Of a DNA stretch of 64,000 nucleotides, positions 1-10,019 are shown piece by piece. Origin of the DNA: Bettongia penicillata ogilbyi (lineage: Eukaryota > Chordata > Mammalia > Diprotodontia > Potoroidae); assembly GCA_023548195.1 (NCBI GenBank), contig JAJHZJ010000009.1, positions 5,668,715 to 5,732,714 of the forward strand, in the 5' to 3' direction. Made by a program: the position numbers and the translations under genes. A model generated the notes under the pieces. That model was given only the letters and a program-made list of their open reading frames with translations. It searched no databases and had not been told where the DNA came from. The stretch's first letter is position 1; each line of letters opens with the position of its first letter.

Positions 1-964
1 CCCACTCCCAGATTTCACTCACTCTGGGAGCCAGAGGGAGAAGATGGGGAGACGGGGGGCAGGGATTCCAAGGAGGCAGAGGTTGACCAGAGTACTGCAG
101 CTGATAGGCATGCATGCCCAGAGATTTGTGGCTCTCCTGCCAACTCACGGTCACCAAGCGCATTTCACCCTGCTCATGCTTAAACCCTCAGACCACCTAG
201 AACTCCCTCAGTTCCAGCACCCCCTTTTTCTTTCTGTGGCCCCTACTCAGCCTCCCTTATTCAGTCCTCAACCACCAAGATGTTGGACATAAATGCTTAT
301 TCTCTGGATCGCCTACCATTTCCCGGGTCTCCAACCTTTCCATGTTCAGAGAAGTTTGATGACTCCCATGCTAATCACTAGAATGTGGGTCACTCTACTA
401 CAGTGATTCCAGCTTGGTTCTGGAAGTCCTAAAAATAAAAAGTTAAATTAAATTTAGAAGTTCATACCTCGGGATGGACTCGAAATTCACATTCAGAATC
501 CTTCTCTGACTTCCAAGATCCTATGATAGAGGCAAAGACCCAAGAATAGAGCTGATTTCCCTGAATTCTTTCTGAATCTGCCCAAGTGTACTGAACCTGT
601 CCCTCCCTGCCCCCACCCCCGATATTAAACTAAAACTTAACCACTTCTGGAGGGAATACAAAGATAGTTTTTTTCTACTACATTTCTTTCCTTCTCATCT
701 CAAATTCTTAGCCCAGCTTCTTCATAGGGTATTCCCTTTTAATATATCACCAATTCAAATTCACTTTTGACTGGGCAAAAGCGACCCTTTCCAATCTGCT
801 CTGTAGGGAGGTGAGCCTCACTGGGCCACTGGGAGCCAAATTTGCTGAGCCTTGCATCTGGAGAACTATATTCCAGAAACCAGAAGTTTTGGATTGGGGA
901 TTTTCTTGGAGGTTTTTTTCCGTAAGCCTGTCCCATCCCTTAACCCAATAATTCAGTTCAGCAT
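1..964. other. Unrecognised intergenic DNA
   Basis: I recognise no repeat family, RNA gene or conserved coding frame here. The short ORFs at 44-292 (+) and 739-936 (-) show no domain, compositional bias or homology that I can recognise. They look like chance frames. Confidence 0.5.
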
Positions 965-1260
965 AAATTCAACAAACTTTAAAGTGACAACTAGGCACAA
1001 AGCACTATGCTAGGAGTTTGGGAATAGAAGACAAGGAAAAAACAGGGAGCTTGCCTACAGGGAGCTTACATTCCTGGCAGTGGGGATGGGGATACAACAT
1101 CTACACAAAGATAAGTAGATGCAAAGTGTATGAAAATTTCAAGAGGTAAAAAGAGGCACTACTTAGAGCATCCAAAAACAAATCCTAATATAGGAGGTGC
1201 ACCTGTATACAGTGCTTTGAAGGAAAGTAGAGATTCTGGGAGACAGAAGTAAAAAAGTAC
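965..1260 (-). mobile_element. L2 LINE 3'-end fragment, antisense
   Basis: The order of phrases (small-number-of-days style 'caacaaac', then a 'gcactatgctagg' block, then 'gggagcttac') matches the reverse complement of the mammalian L2 3' UTR. That end normally reads 'cctggcacatagtaggtgc' on the sense strand. The copy is heavily diverged and its right limit is uncertain. Confidence 0.55.
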
Positions 1261-1427
1261 ATTCCAAATCTGAGCTATCCCAAAGTTGTATATGCATCTG
1301 AAATGGTTAGCATGGTTCTAGTTTAATGTCTACCTACCTCCCTCTACAGGAGATTCAAATATTCTGCAGGAGAAACCACTAATCATTATTAACAATAAAA
1401 AAATTGAATTACCTGCTGTACTACATG

Positions 1428-1486
1428 CTTAGGATAGTGTTCCATACTGTAAAAAAAAAAAAAAAGCATAGAACACCATCCTAAAG
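1428..1486. repeat. Imperfect inverted repeat around an A tract
   Basis: The left arm (1428-1442) and right arm (1471-1486) are near-perfect reverse complements of about 15 bp. They flank a spacer with 15 consecutive A residues. It may be a small hairpin or the scar of a tiny palindromic insertion. No function is implied. Confidence 0.5.
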
Positions 1487-1501
1487 GAACACATAATTTG
1501 G

Positions 1502-1605
1502 AGCAGAGATTTTTAACCTTTTTTGTGTCAAGGATCCCCATGGGTGTCTGGTGAAGCCCACGCACTCCTCAGAATGTTTATAACTTTAAGTTTAAAAATA
1601 AGATT
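1502..1605 (-). mobile_element. Partial hAT-like MITE ('ggttcttaacc' family), antisense
   Basis: This is the reverse complement of the MITE better preserved at 18614-18803. Shared phrases are 'ctggtgaagcc', 'ctcagaatgttt' and a terminal 'tttttaacctttttt'. Only one end is kept. The opposite side is replaced by the SINE that begins near 1606. Confidence 0.6.
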
Positions 1606-1860
1606 AATAATAATATCTAACATTTTAAAGTACTTGCTGTGTGCCAGGCACAGCGGTAAGCACTTTACAAATATGATCTCATTTGATTCTCCCAACAACC
1701 CTAAGAGGTAGGAGCTGTCATTATCCCTACTTTACATATGAGCAAATGGAGGCAAACAGAGGCGACTAGCCCAGGGTAACACAGCTGGTAAATGTGTGAG
1801 GTCGCATTTGAACTTAGTAATTCCTGAACCCCGGCTCAGTACTCTAGTCACTATGCCAAA
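1606..1860 (-). mobile_element. MIR/Ther-type CORE-SINE, antisense
   Basis: Antisense CORE-SINE. It shows the 'gccaggcac' start, 'atctcatttgattctc', 'aggtaggagctgtcattatc' and 'gcccagggtaacacagctgg' core phrases, then 'ttgaacttag', ending at the tRNA-like head. It is one of many copies of this superfamily in the window. Confidence 0.75.
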
Positions 1861-2070
1861 ACTAAGCATATTGAAATATACTTATGAAAAAAATTATTTT
1901 GGTTTACAAATCCGTGGTGTAGGGGAATATAGAATTTGGAGGCAGTGTAAGATCCCAGCACTGAGAGTCAAGAAGATACCTCAGGTTTCAGTCTTTGGAA
2001 CTTTCTGCCACTTTCAAGTTGTATAATTTTCTTCAAGTTTCTATCTTCATTTCAGTAATGTTGGTTTTTA
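1861..2070. other. Unrecognised DNA
   Basis: No feature recognised. The 76-codon frame at 1796-2026 overlaps the SINE and is not a plausible gene. Confidence 0.4.
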
Positions 2071-2084
2071 AGGTACGACTCAGC

Positions 2085-2125
2085 TAAAGAGAGACAGAGA
2101 CAGACAGACAGAGACAGGTGTAGAC
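2085..2125. repeat. (GACA)n-like simple repeat
   Basis: Runs of 'gaga' and 'gacagaca' give a short purine-rich microsatellite, followed by a degenerate 'tagat' stretch to about 2170. Confidence 0.7.
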
Positions 2126-2169
2126 AGCTATATTTAGATAGGTAGATTTAGATGGAGCTATATAGATAT

Positions 2170-2560
2170 CTTAAAGTTCTTTGATAAGGAACTCTCTGCT
2201 TATTGATGGAGATACGTTCCCCATTGCATGAGGGACTGGGCAGGGTGGGCTAGAGCAGGACAGCTCCAGCCTTCTTCATTCTTCTTTGAGACTCTTCAAG
2301 CTTCAAGTCTTCTTCAAGCTTTGAGTCACTTCTGGTGCCTCTGGCTTCCAGCTTCAAGGAGTAAGATGAATGAGGCTGAGCCCACTTGAGTTTGCTGAAG
2401 GAAAAGACTCTGGGAAGTCATGAAAGGAGCTGGCAGTCTCCAGCATGCCTCTGCCCCCAGTGCACTACACTAGAGCTGTTTCCCCTTGGGTGAAATCTAG
2501 ATCTCTTTTTCCTGGTTGAGCTGAGTTATCTTGCTCTCAACGAGAGAGCTTCTTCACTTT
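2170..2560. other. Unrecognised segment with short internal repeats
   Basis: About 390 bp with no family I recognise. 2277-2330 holds tandem copies of a 'cttcaagctt'-like word. The composition resembles the U5 part of an old LTR, but I see no TG...CA ends, primer-binding site or polypurine tract. I do not call it an LTR. Confidence 0.3.
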
Positions 2561-2565
2561 GTATT

Positions 2566-2660
2566 GTCACATATACACAACACACAAATATGTGTATATA
2601 TGTATGTGTGTACACACATATATACACACACATATGCATATTTATAAATATGTATATTCT
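2566..2660. repeat. TG/TA/CA-rich microsatellite
   Basis: Alternating purine-pyrimidine tract built from 'tgtgtata', 'tacacaca' and 'tatgtg' words. The ORF through it (2559-2759) is a by-product of the repeat. Confidence 0.75.
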
Positions 2661-3094
2661 CCTATGCATAACTTCTACAATTTCTACTTTGCTACAATTT
2701 GGATGAATGAGTTTCTTTGCTATTCACTACGTGCGTTCATTGTAAGTAGTAATTGGTGAGAAAGAGGCTTGATAGACTTGAATATAGAACATGTGGTCTT
2801 CCTTTTCCCCAATAATAATAATAAAGCCATCAGAACTTACACTGAACATAATCCCCTAGACTAATCATATTTAATAGAGCAAATAGGAGTAATTCTACTC
2901 CAGGACCCCCTCTCTGTAGGGAGAGTAGAGTGACTTCTAGCATCAACTGCCTGCTTCCCCTCCAGGAAGAATTAAAGCCTCCCTTGGAGAAGGGGGAGGG
3001 GGAAGAGGCTAGAGATACCTATTCTGCCTCCGAGTCATACAATGTGGGTCCCCTGCAACATGTGTGATCCTACAACATATGGGCTTCTTTCATT

Positions 3095-3352
3095 ACAGTG
3101 TTGTGGCTGCGTTATTTCAGTCACGTCCAAGTCTTCATGACTACAAATTGGGGTTTCTTGGCAAAGATACTGCAATGGTTTGCCATTTCCTTTTCCAGTC
3201 TCTTTTACAGATGGGGAAACTGAGGCAAGCAGGGTTAAGGCCCAGGGTCACACAGCTAGCAAACGTCTGAGGCTGGATTTGAACTCGGAAAGAAGAGTCT
3301 GCATAACTCCAGGTCTGGCTCTCTGTGCATTATGGCGCCACCTAGCTGCCCT
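3095..3352 (-). mobile_element. Mar-1 SINE, antisense, near full length
   Basis: Reads in reverse from the BovB-like tail ('ttatttcagtcacgtcc', 'ggcaaagatactgcaatgg') through 'ttttacagatggggaaactg' and the 'cacacagctag' core. It ends in the tRNA-like head ('ggcgccacctagctgccc' at about 3334-3351). About 258 bp, typical for Mar-1. Confidence 0.9.
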
Positions 3353-3979
3353 ACTCTTTATAGATAGAAAGAGAGATGATTTAGGCATTCCCCTTCTTAA
3401 CTTAAGGAATTTCTAGAAGCTCCTTTACTAAAGCTCCCTAAATGGGTTCTGATTGCATTGATATATAATGGAGGGCTACATCATGATCCCTTAGGTAACC
3501 GCACTTTATTAATGACTTAATTAAATGTAATGGAATTCTAAATCACTGAAAATAAAAAAGGGACAAAGAAACCACCCACCTTAAGGATCAGTCTACTCAT
3601 TAATGTTTATCTTTACCCAAGTGCACTCTAGATTCACATTTTAGTCTAGTTTTAAAAACACAAATAACTGCTGCTCCTGAAATATTTTCCACTCTCAAAA
3701 TCCCAGCAGAACATTTTTAATTTAATCAATATTTGTTAAGCACCTACTGTGTACTTCACATGGCACTGGATAAAGAACTTGAGTTTTCAGTCACATCTTC
3801 CTGTCCGTGGGTAAAAATTCTTGGCTAAAGAACTTATAAGGGTGGGAGTAGAGAATGCAAAGGCTTTTGATTATCCTAATACTTATTTTTCTAAACTCAT
3901 CTAATGAAGTTTAAAAAAAAAAACCTAAGACAAGAAACATATGTGAGCACTGAGTTCTAGGTGGCTTCCCCTTACCTCT
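3353..3979. other. Mostly unrecognised; short L2-like block
   Basis: Largely unassigned. 3720-3780 ('ttgttaagcacctactgtg') resembles the start of an antisense L2/MIR end. Nothing else is recognisable. Confidence 0.35.
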
Positions 3980-4372
3980 AGGATAAAATGTGAAATCTTC
4001 ATCATTTAAGTTCTCTACAATCTTGTTCTCTACAATCCAGTCTTATTTTCTATCTTTCTTTCACTCATTCTCCATTCCAGCCAAAATGGCCTGCTAGCCA
4101 TTCCATTTCATGACATTCCATTTCCCATCTTCTCTTTGCACAGTATTCCCTGAACCCTGTGTCTAAAATATACTTTCTTTTCACAAACTCTTAGAATCTT
4201 TGACTTCCTTCAAAACACGATTGGGATGCCATCATCTACACTGAAAACATTCTCTATTACTTTCCTATTTATTTATCTATGTGTGCAGAATTTATTCCTC
4301 AGTATAATGTAGGCTCCTTGAGGGCTGGGACAGTTTTACTTTGGTCTCTGTATCCCCAACATTTCCTTCTCT
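3980..4372 (+). mobile_element. L2 LINE 3'-end fragment, sense
   Basis: Diverged sense L2 3' region. It contains 'tttgcacagtattccctg', 'gacttccttcaaaacacg', 'aggctccttgagggctggg' and 'gtatccccaac', in the order expected for the L2 C-terminal coding tail and 3' UTR. Confidence 0.75.
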
Positions 4373-4520
4373 GGCTCATTTTCCAGATGAGGAAACTGAG
4401 GTCAAAAGGGTTGTCAAGTCAAAGATAACACAGTCAGTAAGGCCAGATTTGAACTCAGGATGATAAGTCTTTCCTGGATCTAGACCCAGCAGCTTATCTA
4501 CTTTGTCACATAGCTGTCCC
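4373..4520 (-). mobile_element. Mar-1/CORE-SINE, antisense, tail missing
   Basis: Begins at 'ctggctcattttccagatg' and runs antisense through the core to the tRNA-like head ('catagctgtccc'). The BovB-like tail portion is absent. It abuts the L2 fragment. Confidence 0.75.
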
Positions 4521-4539
4521 TTGTGAAAGGCAGCAGTAT

Positions 4540-4645
4540 CATATTAGAAGAGAGAGACAGAGAGAAAGACAGAGACAGAGAAAGGATAGAAAGAGAGAGA
4601 CAGAAAAAGAGAGAGATAAAGAGACAGAGACAGAGAATGAGAGAA
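4540..4645. repeat. GA-rich purine tract
   Basis: (GAGA)n and (GACAGA)n purine repeat. The ORF 4523-4708, rich in arginine, glutamate and lysine, is a translation of this repeat and is not a gene. Confidence 0.85.
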
Positions 4646-4800
4646 TGGAGCCAGATTGTGGAGGGCCCTCAATCTCTGGCTAAGGAATTTGGGTGTTTTC
4701 CACCATAGTTACCAGGAATCCACTGCAACTATTTGAGCAAAGGAGTGACCTGATCAGACTTGTATGTTAGGAAAATTTAACTTAAAAACCATGGAAAGGA
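4646..4800 (-). mobile_element. L2 LINE fragment, antisense
   Basis: Phrases 'ttgtggagggccctcaatc', 'ttgagcaaaggagtgacc' and 'gatcagacttgtatgttagg' match the antisense L2 seen more completely at 8400-9430. Confidence 0.6.
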
Positions 4801-4984
4801 TGAATTAGTGATATTGGAAGCAATAAATTAGTTTTACAATCCAAGTGAAAAGTATTGAAAGAAGCTGCTTTTTGGAGTACAGACCTTCATGACTTCAAAA
4901 AACTTTGAGAAATCATGTTGAAATGCCAATTTTCTGCATAGAGATGGGACTCAAAGAATTTATCATTAATTGTGTATGTTCGTC

Positions 4985-5160
4985 CTTCCTTGCCGAAGAC
5001 CATACCATCAGAGAAATGATGATGTGACTTGCACTTGACTTTGTTTTTTTGTGTGAGGGAGGGCTGTGCAGGTCACCATCTCCACTTCTCCTCCAGAGCC
5101 ATCTGAATCCAGTGACCAGATATCCATCAGGATGACTGAAGATGACCTAGGATGAGGCAA
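4985..5160 (+). mobile_element. Unnamed dispersed repeat (family X), copy 1
   Basis: Contains 'atgtgacttgcacttgac', 'gtgagggagggctgtg', 'cttctcctccagagccatc' and 'atcaggatgactgaagatg'. The same ordered phrases recur at 52725-52985 (+) and inverted at 38190-38370. That shows a dispersed element of about 180-260 bp. I cannot name the family with certainty. It is immediately followed by an antisense SINE. Confidence 0.7.
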
Positions 5161-5287
5161 TTGGGGTTAAGTGACTTGGCCAAGGTCACACAGCTAGTGA
5201 GTGTCAAGTGTTTGAGGTGAAATTTGAACTGAGGTCCTCCTGACTCCTGCACTGGTGTTCTATTCACTGCACCACCTAGCTGCCCCT
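5155..5287 (-). mobile_element. CORE-SINE, antisense
   Basis: 'gaggcaattggggttaagtg', then 'aaggtcacacagctagtg', 'tttgaactgaggtcctcc' and the tRNA-like head 'caccacctagctgcccc'. It lacks a BovB-like tail and begins within family X sequence, so the pair may be composite. Confidence 0.8.
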
Positions 5288-5711
5288 ATCATTAATTATT
5301 GATATTGCCAAGTGATACCAATGCAGAGAATGCTCAGGTGGAAATACCTAAACTTTCCCACTGATGATGAGATTCTGGTCAAAATGAGAATATTAGTAGG
5401 GTAGAGGAATATTTCCCACTGCTGCAAGTATGCCAAAGTAATCAATTATGCAAAGCCATATCTTCTCTAGTAAAATTAGTAGAGAGGCCTCTATGATACC
5501 TGAATGTTAGTCTCTTTCACAATTTAGAAGCCACCTGTCAAAAGCTTTCATTCCCATTTCAGGGCATTACAGAGTGATAGCTTGGCTAGAAATACCTCAG
5601 GAAGCATATCATTATACTAGATGAGAAGGACTTCTCCCTTCACATACTTGATGAAGATTTAGGTGAATGGACAGCTTTCAAAAGAAGTGTGCAACATACT
5701 CCCTGCATCCG

Positions 5712-5753
<42 letters not shown>
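5712..5753. repeat. (CA)n microsatellite
   Basis: About 20 uninterrupted CA dinucleotides with a 'cgca' end. The ORF 5689-6078 crosses it by chance. Confidence 0.95.
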
Positions 5754-5754
<1 letters not shown>

Positions 5755-6019
5755 ACCATGCCCAAGATACATTTCTGTTCCTACTCTAATCTGCGATTTT
5801 CTGCTAAATCAAAGAGTCCATTTTTGAAGAAAAGTTATTTTAAAGTTCAAACCCCTCTGGAAGTGTCCATTTACAGATTGTCCATGTCTCTGGTGAGATA
5901 TCACAGGAAGTGTTCACTTGTATGGTCAAGTGATAAACTGATTAGAAGAGATAAAGGAAATGCCTTTAGATCCTTAATGGTGCCTCTTCATAAACTAATT
6001 GAGAATCATGGGCTGAAAT

Positions 6020-6200
6020 TGAAGGTGGCACAGTGGCTTTGCAGTCAGAGTTCAAACCCCACCTCTGACCTTTACTGACCCTATGTTACCTTAAACAAGT
6101 CACTTAATTTATCTGAGTTTCAGTTTATTCACCTGAAGGAGAGTGTTTGACCAGATGATGTCTGAGTTTCCTTCTAATTTCAGATTTATGATCTTATAGG
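6020..6200 (+). mobile_element. Mon-1/MIR-type CORE-SINE, sense
   Basis: 'ggtggcacagtggctttgc', 'ttcaaaccccacctctgac', 'aaacaagtcacttaattt' and 'ccagatgatgtctgag', ending with 'gatttatgatctta'. Diverged but collinear with Mon-1. Confidence 0.7.
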
Positions 6201-6312
6201 GACCTTAGTGATTTGCTAGCTCAAAACCTCATTTAATAGTTGAGGAAAGTAAGAACCCTAGAAATTAGCTGTCTTGTCCAAGATCACACAGTTACTAAAC
6301 ATCAGAAGATGA
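6201..6312 (-). mobile_element. Ther/MIR-type SINE fragment, antisense
   Basis: 'gggaccttagtgatttgc', 'ctcatttaatagttgagg', 'tgtccaagatcacacag' and 'ttactaaac' form an antisense core. Confidence 0.6.
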
Positions 6313-6617
6313 GGAAAGGCCCTATTCTGGTCTTATCCCATTTTACTCTCTCCACCTTCTTCATGCTCCAATGGAAACACTTTATCCATCACTATATAGC
6401 CCCAGACTTTGGCACAATATCTTGCCTGTAGTGGGTACATAATAAGTGTTCATTCAGTCGAACTGAATGTCCCATATTTTCCAACCTGTATGCCTTTATA
6501 TATAGTTTATTCATGCTGTCATTCATGTTGGGATATTTCATTCTTCCCTCTCTCTTGAAAAGAATGGTGTTTCCTGAGAGATTTGGAGAAGCCATAACTC
6601 TCCCCACCTCCTCTCCA

Positions 6618-6900
6618 CTTTTAAAAAATATTTTCTTTATTTTTCTTTTTTATTATGAACATAGCATCATCACAAGCAAACAATCATTTCAAAATACAAA
6701 GCACAAGAAAAAGACTTGCATAGAAGTTATTCAGTAAAATTGGGGTTTTTTTAAGTATCTATTAAACTTTAGACTAACTGTACATAATGAAAATTCCTAG
6801 TTTCACATATAGCCCTCATTTTCTGTTCTTTGTGTAGGGAAATGTTCATGTTTGGTCATTTTGGGCAGAATTATAAATAATAAAATAGAAATTTTTTTAA
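6618..6900 (+). mobile_element. Dispersed 3'-tail-like repeat (family Y), copy 1
   Basis: Contains 'agacttgcatagaag', 'gtttttttaagtatctatt', 'ctgtacataatgaaaattcc', 'tttcacatatagccctc', 'tttctgttctttgtg' and 'aaatgttcatgtttggt'. Related end phrases occur at 9770-10015. I cannot name the family. The 'aataataaaatag' end resembles a retroposon tail. Confidence 0.5.
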
Positions 6901-6985
6901 TTATATAATATACTTATAATATATAATATATAAATTATAAATAATATATTTATAATATATAATATATTTATAAAATATATCAAAT
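6890..6985. repeat. AT-rich (TATAA)n low-complexity tract
   Basis: Nearly pure A/T with repeated 'tataatata' words. Confidence 0.85.
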
Positions 6986-7009
6986 TTAACAAAGTGGTAA
7001 CAAAATTGA

Positions 7010-7215
7010 TTTTATTTGTGTCCCTTCTGTCCTTCTTTTTGGTTTCTTATTAATGCTCCTTTTTTGCAATTTTTATCACTATCTTCCCTGCAACCCACAA
7101 ATATAGAAGTCCTACCTTGTTACAAATATATATAGTCAAGCAAAACATATCAGCACATAGGCTACATCTAACATCACATGGCCTGAGTGATTTGAATAAT
7201 TGTATCCACCTATTT
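7010..7215 (-). mobile_element. Probable L1 3'-region fragment, antisense
   Basis: 'tgttacaaatatatatag' followed by 'tcaagcaaaacatatcagc' parallels the antisense L1 text at 15960-16010 ('atcaagcaaaacaaattc'). It is short and diverged and lies head to head with the sense L1 end that follows. Confidence 0.5.
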
Positions 7216-7239
7216 AAGAGAAGTTTTTCAGTACTTAAT

Positions 7240-7875
7240 GGGAATCCGAAAGATCTTAAAAAAGGGGAAAGGATCCACATAAACAAAAGTATTTATAGCA
7301 GTTCCTTTTGTGGTGGCAAAGAGTTGGAAATTGAGGGGATGCCCATCAACTGGGGAATGGCTGAAGAAGTTGTGATACATGTATATAATGGAATGCTATC
7401 GTTATGTAAGAAATGATGAACAGGCAGATTTCAGAAAAACCTGGAAAGACTTACATAACTGATACTGAGTGAAGTGAACAGAACCAGAACATCATACACA
7501 CTAACAGTAACATTGTGTGATGATCAACTCTTCTCAGCAATATAACTATCTAAGACAATTCTGAAAGACTTGTGGTGGAAAATGCTATCTACACCAAGGA
7601 AAAGAACTCTGGAATCTGAATGCAGATCAAAGAATACTATTTTCTCTTTTTTATTGTTTTTTTCTTTTTTGTGGTTTTTTTCTTTTGTTCTGTTTCTTCT
7701 TTTACAACATGACTAATGTGGAAATATGTTTAACATAATTGTACATGTATAGCTTATATCAGATTGCTTGCCATCTTGGGGAGGGAAAGGGAAAAAATGT
7801 GAAACTCAAAATCTTGTAAAAGTGAATGTTGAAAACTATTTTTACATGTAACTGGAAAGAATAAAATACTATTAA
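7240..7875 (+). mobile_element. L1 LINE 3' end (ORF2 tail plus 3' UTR), sense
   Basis: Marsupial-type L1 end. The ORF2 C-terminal coding remnant includes 'gtggtggcaaagagttgg', 'gatgcccatcaactgggg' and 'cagaaaaacctggaaagac'. It is followed by 'gtgaagtgaacagaacc', a T-rich block at 7640-7700, 'acaacatgactaatgtgg', and a terminal 'aaagaataaaatactatt'. 5' truncated as most L1 copies are, with several frame breaks. The homologous end, antisense, is at 15890-17210. Confidence 0.85.
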
Positions 7876-7999
7876 GTGAGGGAAAATATTTAATAGGAAG
7901 CATTTAGGGAGAAACTGGGGTACTCCATTAGCTCCTGAACAACTGAGGAACATTCTCTAGATTGGTTATCATCAAACTGACAGGATCGTAGATTTAGAG

Positions 8000-8222
8000 C
8001 AGGAGTTTTAAACTAGGATTCTTAGATAGATTTTAGGAAGTCCAAGGATTCAAATGGGAAAAATATATTTTTTTTTCACTAACTTCTAACCGAATTAGCA
8101 TTTCCTTCAGGTATTTAAAAATATTATTCTGAGAAAGGGTTTATGGGCTTCACCAGACTTCCAAAGCGGTCCATGACACACATACAAAAAAAAAAAAAAA
8201 AAAAGATTCAGAACTCTTGATT
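8000..8222 (+). mobile_element. hAT-like MITE ('ggttcttaacc' family)
   Basis: 'attattctgagaaaggg', 'atgggcttcaccagactt' and 'gcggtccatgacacac' match the copy at 18614-18803. An A19 run (8187-8205) sits near the right end, in place of the normal 'aaaatggtt'. The left end is more diverged. Confidence 0.65.
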
Positions 8223-8335
8223 TAGAACTAGAAAGTTCCTTAAAGGTCATCCAATTCAACCTATTCATTTTATAGATGAAAAAATGGAGATTAAGTGACT
8301 TTCCCAAAGAAACTGAACACAGGTCCTCTCTCTAC
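8223..8335 (-). mobile_element. Ther/MIR-type SINE fragment, antisense
   Basis: 'aaaggtcatccaattcaacc', 'tttatagatgaaaaaatgg', 'ttaagtgactttccc' and 'aacacaggtcctctc' form a diverged antisense core. Confidence 0.6.
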
Positions 8336-8399
8336 CATACCATGATGACTCTCATTTCTAAATCTGAGATTAGTGAAAGAAACTTTCTTGAAGTTATCT

Positions 8400-9430
8400 G
8401 TTAATCAGTAAATTCCCATTTACTAAGTTCCTACTAAGTGCCAGGCACTATGCTAATCTTTGGGGGATACATGAAGAGATATGACACTCCCCCCCTCCAG
8501 GAGCTCACAATCTCATGGAGGAGATTATAAGCAAATGAATATGTACAAACAAGCAATAGAGGATAAATTGGAAATAATTAAGAGAGGAAAGACTAGGATT
8601 GAGAGATGTTTGGAAAGTCTTCCTATAAAAAATGGGATTTTAATAGGACTTATGGAAGCCAGTAGGTAGAGATGAGGAAGGAGAGCATTCCAGGTATGGA
8701 GCAGCCAGACAAAATAATCGGAGCCAAGAGATGGAGTATCTTGTTCATGGAACAGCAAGGAGGCCAGTGTCACTAGATTCAAAGAGTACATGAGGGGAAG
8801 TAAGATATAAAAAGACTGGAAACATAAAAGGTGTCTAGGTTATGAAAGGTTTTGAATGCCAAACAGAGCACTTTATATTTAATCCTAGATAAGATAGAGG
8901 GTCACTGGAATTTATTAAATAGGGGAATGATACAGTTGGACTTGTGCTTTAGAAAAATCAATATGGTGACTGAATGTAGGACGGATTGAAGTGGAGAAAG
9001 ACACCTAAGGCAGCAATAATTCAGACATGAGGTGATGAGGGTCTGCACCAGAGGGGTGACAGCATCAGAGGAGAGAAGAGGGAGTATTCAAAGATACCCA
9101 GTGAAGGAAGGCGAAATAAAAAAAAGCCTTGGCAACAGACTGGAAACAAAGAGGAAATGACACCTAGGTTTTGAATCTGATGGACTGAGAGGATAGTGTT
9201 GCTCTCTATGTTAATTGGGAAAAGTAGGGACATGGGAAGGTTTTATGGGAAAAGAAAATGAGATTTACTTTTGAACTCATTGAATTTAAGATGTCTACTG
9301 GACATGCAGTTTTAGATATCTGAAAGGCAATTGAGAAATGAGAAATTGAAAGTCAGCAGAGAGACTGGGGCAGGATAGGTAGATTTGAGAATCATCCATG
9401 AAAACTGGATTTGGATTCATAGGGCCCAGA
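8400..9430 (-). mobile_element. L2 LINE 3' portion, antisense, about 1 kb
   Basis: One of the longest L2 copies here. It starts with the reversed 3' terminus ('ctaagtgccaggcactatg'). It continues through 'aggagctcacaatctcatgg', 'aggaaggagagcattccagg', 'aacagcaaggaggccagtg', 'caaacagagcactttatatt', 'gcaggataggtagatttgag'. The reading strand is minus. The frame at 8525-8791 (-) reads a decayed ORF2/3' region ('LLFHEQDTPSLGSD'). Related antisense copies lie at 47760-48297 with 51146-51450 and at 56760-57320; the sense version is at 55100-56100. Confidence 0.85.
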
Positions 9431-9580
9431 CTCAAAAAAACCCAGGTCTGCAATTGACTTGGCTGTTTGACAGCAAGCAAGTTTCCCAAACTCTGGCCCT
9501 TTTTTCCCTATTTGTAAAGTGAAAAGATGAAAAAAGGACATATTTACCATCCCCTCCAGTTCTAAATCCTATAATTTCAT
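9431..9580 (+). mobile_element. Mon-1/MIR-type SINE, sense, diverged
   Basis: 'ctgcaattgacttggctg', 'agtttcccaaactctggccc', 'cctatttgtaaagtgaaaag' and 'tccagttctaaatcctat' form the 3' half of the SINE. Confidence 0.6.
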
Positions 9581-9769
9581 GAAGTGTAAAGTGTTATCAC
9601 AGTACCTCACACAATTGACTTTTGGGGATTTGAAAGTCTTTACTTGTTTCTTAGAAAGATGCTACATAAACAGTGTTGATTTGCTTTCCTTGACTACATT
9701 TTTATTAAAAGGATGGGCTTCTATAATGGAGGGGAGAATATTTGGTGGGTGGTATAAGAAATTTTTTAA

Positions 9770-10015
9770 AAAGAAAGAAAAGTGCATCAATGAAACATTA
9801 AAAAGTACACAGGCACGTAGAAGGAAGGGGACACAAACAAGCAGGAAACAGAAAACTGCTACTATCCTATAAAAAGTAATATATACTTTAAAAAGCAAGC
9901 TATGTAACAGAATTTGACAGTCTCATGCATATAACCCTCTTTCTGTTCTTTTTTATTAAAATGTTCATGTTTGTTTATGTTGGTTAAGTTTATAATAAAA
10001 AATAATACTTTTAAA
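9770..10015 (+). mobile_element. Dispersed 3'-tail-like repeat (family Y), copy 2
   Basis: 'catataaccctctttctgt', 'aaaatgttcatgtttg' and 'taagtttataataaaaaat' match the end of the copy at 6618-6900. The left part (9770-9900) is less certain. Confidence 0.45.
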
Positions 10016-10019
10016 GAAT

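Noticed and set aside
2170..2560. Solitary LTR
   Set aside because: No TG/CA ends, TSD or polyadenylation arrangement could be located.
4523..4708. Arg/Glu-rich ORF as a nuclear protein
   Set aside because: Product of a GA-rich simple repeat.
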